Assembly (NCBI GenBank): GCA_900708905.1
Contig: CAADRB010000007.1
Span: forward strand, 3,939,667-4,003,666
Source: Hymenolepis diminuta
Lineage: Eukaryota > Platyhelminthes > Cestoda > Cyclophyllidea > Hymenolepididae
Reading direction: 5' to 3'
DNA: 64,000 bases
A program made the translations under genes and the position numbers. Shown here piece after piece: positions 63,101 to 64,000 of the stretch. The notes below the pieces were generated by a model, which saw only the letters and a list, made by a program, of their open reading frames with translations, was not told where the DNA came from and made no database searches. How positions within the stretch are numbered: the stretch's first letter is position 1; every line of letters starts with the position of its first letter.

Positions 63101-63773
63101 GCCTTTGGCAAAAAGAATGGTGTCACCCAAGGATAAAATGCTAGTAAGGCTGCATTCTAATTCATCTCACCCTGTATAGTACTTTTATTGTGTTAAACTG
63201 CACCTAATCTGTGTTTCATTTAAATTGAAGGATGAAGCCCTTCGTCTCTGAAGTATTTATCTTGCATCATCGCTAATCACCGAAATTTGATTATCTCGTC
63301 CTCAAGTAATGTCTGTAAACTTTTAACCTTTCCTGTGACCCCAAGCACTCTATGGATAAACGTTGTGTGTCCTCAACTGGCCTATTTTCATCGATCGGAA
63401 AAGCTAAGCATGCCTCGGATGATAGTTACAGAGACACCGCTTAGTCGGAGATATTATTAACCAGTCCTGTCTGCACTTTCCCTTCCTTTTCCTACAATCG
63501 TTCCGTCTAATTAAAGCGCACATTCAATTATGCCCTTATGCGCGTCCTCATCCAAATGACTATTATAAATAACTTTCCACTACACACATATACACACACA
63601 GAAACTGTTGCGTGTCGGACACATCTCCCTTCGCTTCCTCCTTTCTCCAATTCTCTTTTCCTCCTTAGGAGTGTGTACTGCGGTTTGTTCTATACATCTT
63701 GGTCTAATCAATTCTTGATGTTCTGTTTCATTGCTATTAGCCATTACTCTAACCACTACAAAATCAATTTTTA
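60185..63773. other. Intergenic region without a recognisable gene
   Basis: No domain or consistent splice chain was found on either strand. A diverged R1 repeat lies at 60525-60800. The part after 62.8 kb is more pyrimidine-rich on the plus strand but shows no clear coding signal. Confidence 0.5.
60525..60800 (+). repeat. Dispersed repeat R1, diverged copy
   Basis: It has GTGTGGACCTGGACCACC, CACTCATATCGCTTGATC, a TTCTTCTTGAGACGTAAGTC block, TATCTATATGCAA and TTGCCAGGTATTGATTGGCA, in the order seen at 54885-55165. It is non-coding. Confidence 0.5.
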
Positions 63774-63822
63774 ATGGTATTGTGTTCTGGAACTGAACTT
63801 CTATATTATTCAAAATTCTTTA

Positions 63823-63948
63823 GACTCCATTGTCCATCGGATGGATGTAACAGTAATTATGTGAGGAAGAATGACATGAAATCCCGCCATTCGGATTTTG
63901 GGAATGAAGAAGATGACAAAAAAGAAGTAATAAGTCCAATCGAACTTC
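63823..63948 (+). other. Possible exon with a zinc-finger-like Cys pair
   Basis: An open stretch after a TTCTTTAG acceptor reads LHCPSDGCNSNYVRKNDM, then KSRH and an acidic run NEEDDKKE. The C-x4-C, aromatic and His order hints at a C2H2 finger, but the spacing to the His is off and the second His is missing. It lies at the window edge, so any gene would continue outside. I do not assign a function. Confidence 0.2.
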
Positions 63949-64000
63949 AAATTGAAAATGTCTTTATCTTGATGTTCCTGGAACCCAAATGAAGTGTGGC

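Noticed and set aside
1..64000. CRISPR arrays, bacterial operons or prophage
   Set aside because: There are no regularly spaced repeats. All recognised genes are eukaryotic and spliced.

Overview
The window reads as a fragment of a metazoan nuclear genome, most likely a parasitic flatworm (cestode or trematode). The DNA is AT-rich. Every gene I could model is spliced, and very small introns (35-45 nt) sit beside introns of 2-5 kb, a mix known from flatworms. One 50-N gap shows that this is a draft scaffold. The phylum assignment is an inference; protein searches would settle it.

Layout. 1-7.6 kb: no gene recognised, two copies of a dispersed repeat. 7.6-26.6 kb (+): a ten-exon MIER-family corepressor gene (acidic N-terminus, ELM2, SANT) whose large introns carry SINE-like and other repeats. 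27.0-27.4 kb (+): a doubtful three-exon mini-gene. 28.3-29.3 kb (-): a four-exon PDCL3-type phosducin-like gene, convergent with MIER. 29.3-38.1 kb: nothing convincing except a repeat. 38.1-48.9 kb (-): an eight-exon single-pass receptor (signal peptide, CUB, three LDLa repeats, TM, long cytoplasmic tail with PPTY) resembling LRP3/LRP12. Two of its introns hold near-identical mariner copies in opposite orientation, one interrupted by the N gap. 49.4-54.0 kb (-): a complete ten-exon CDKAL1 gene with a GC-AG intron. 54.0-56.7 kb: no firm gene. 56.7-60.2 kb (-): a small tandem cluster derived from the front half of CBP/p300. 60.2-64 kb: no firm gene.

The most unusual locus is that cluster. One member is intact and predicts a 192-residue protein made of almost nothing but a complete TAZ1 zinc-binding domain (all twelve ligands present) followed directly by a KIX domain, with its own start, stop and poly(A) signal and no bromodomain or acetyltransferase. 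It is flanked by at least three decayed relatives and by a 278-bp direct repeat that contains its upstream region. This looks like a stand-alone CBP 'adaptor' gene family that is being born and is dying by tandem duplication.

The genes are not an operon or a pathway. They cover chromatin repression (MIER), CCT-type folding assistance (PDCL3), surface binding (LRP-like), tRNA ms2t6A modification (CDKAL1) and probably transcription-factor binding (TAZ1-KIX). All exon boundaries come from reading frames, splice-site dinucleotides and remembered family motifs, not from alignments or transcripts.
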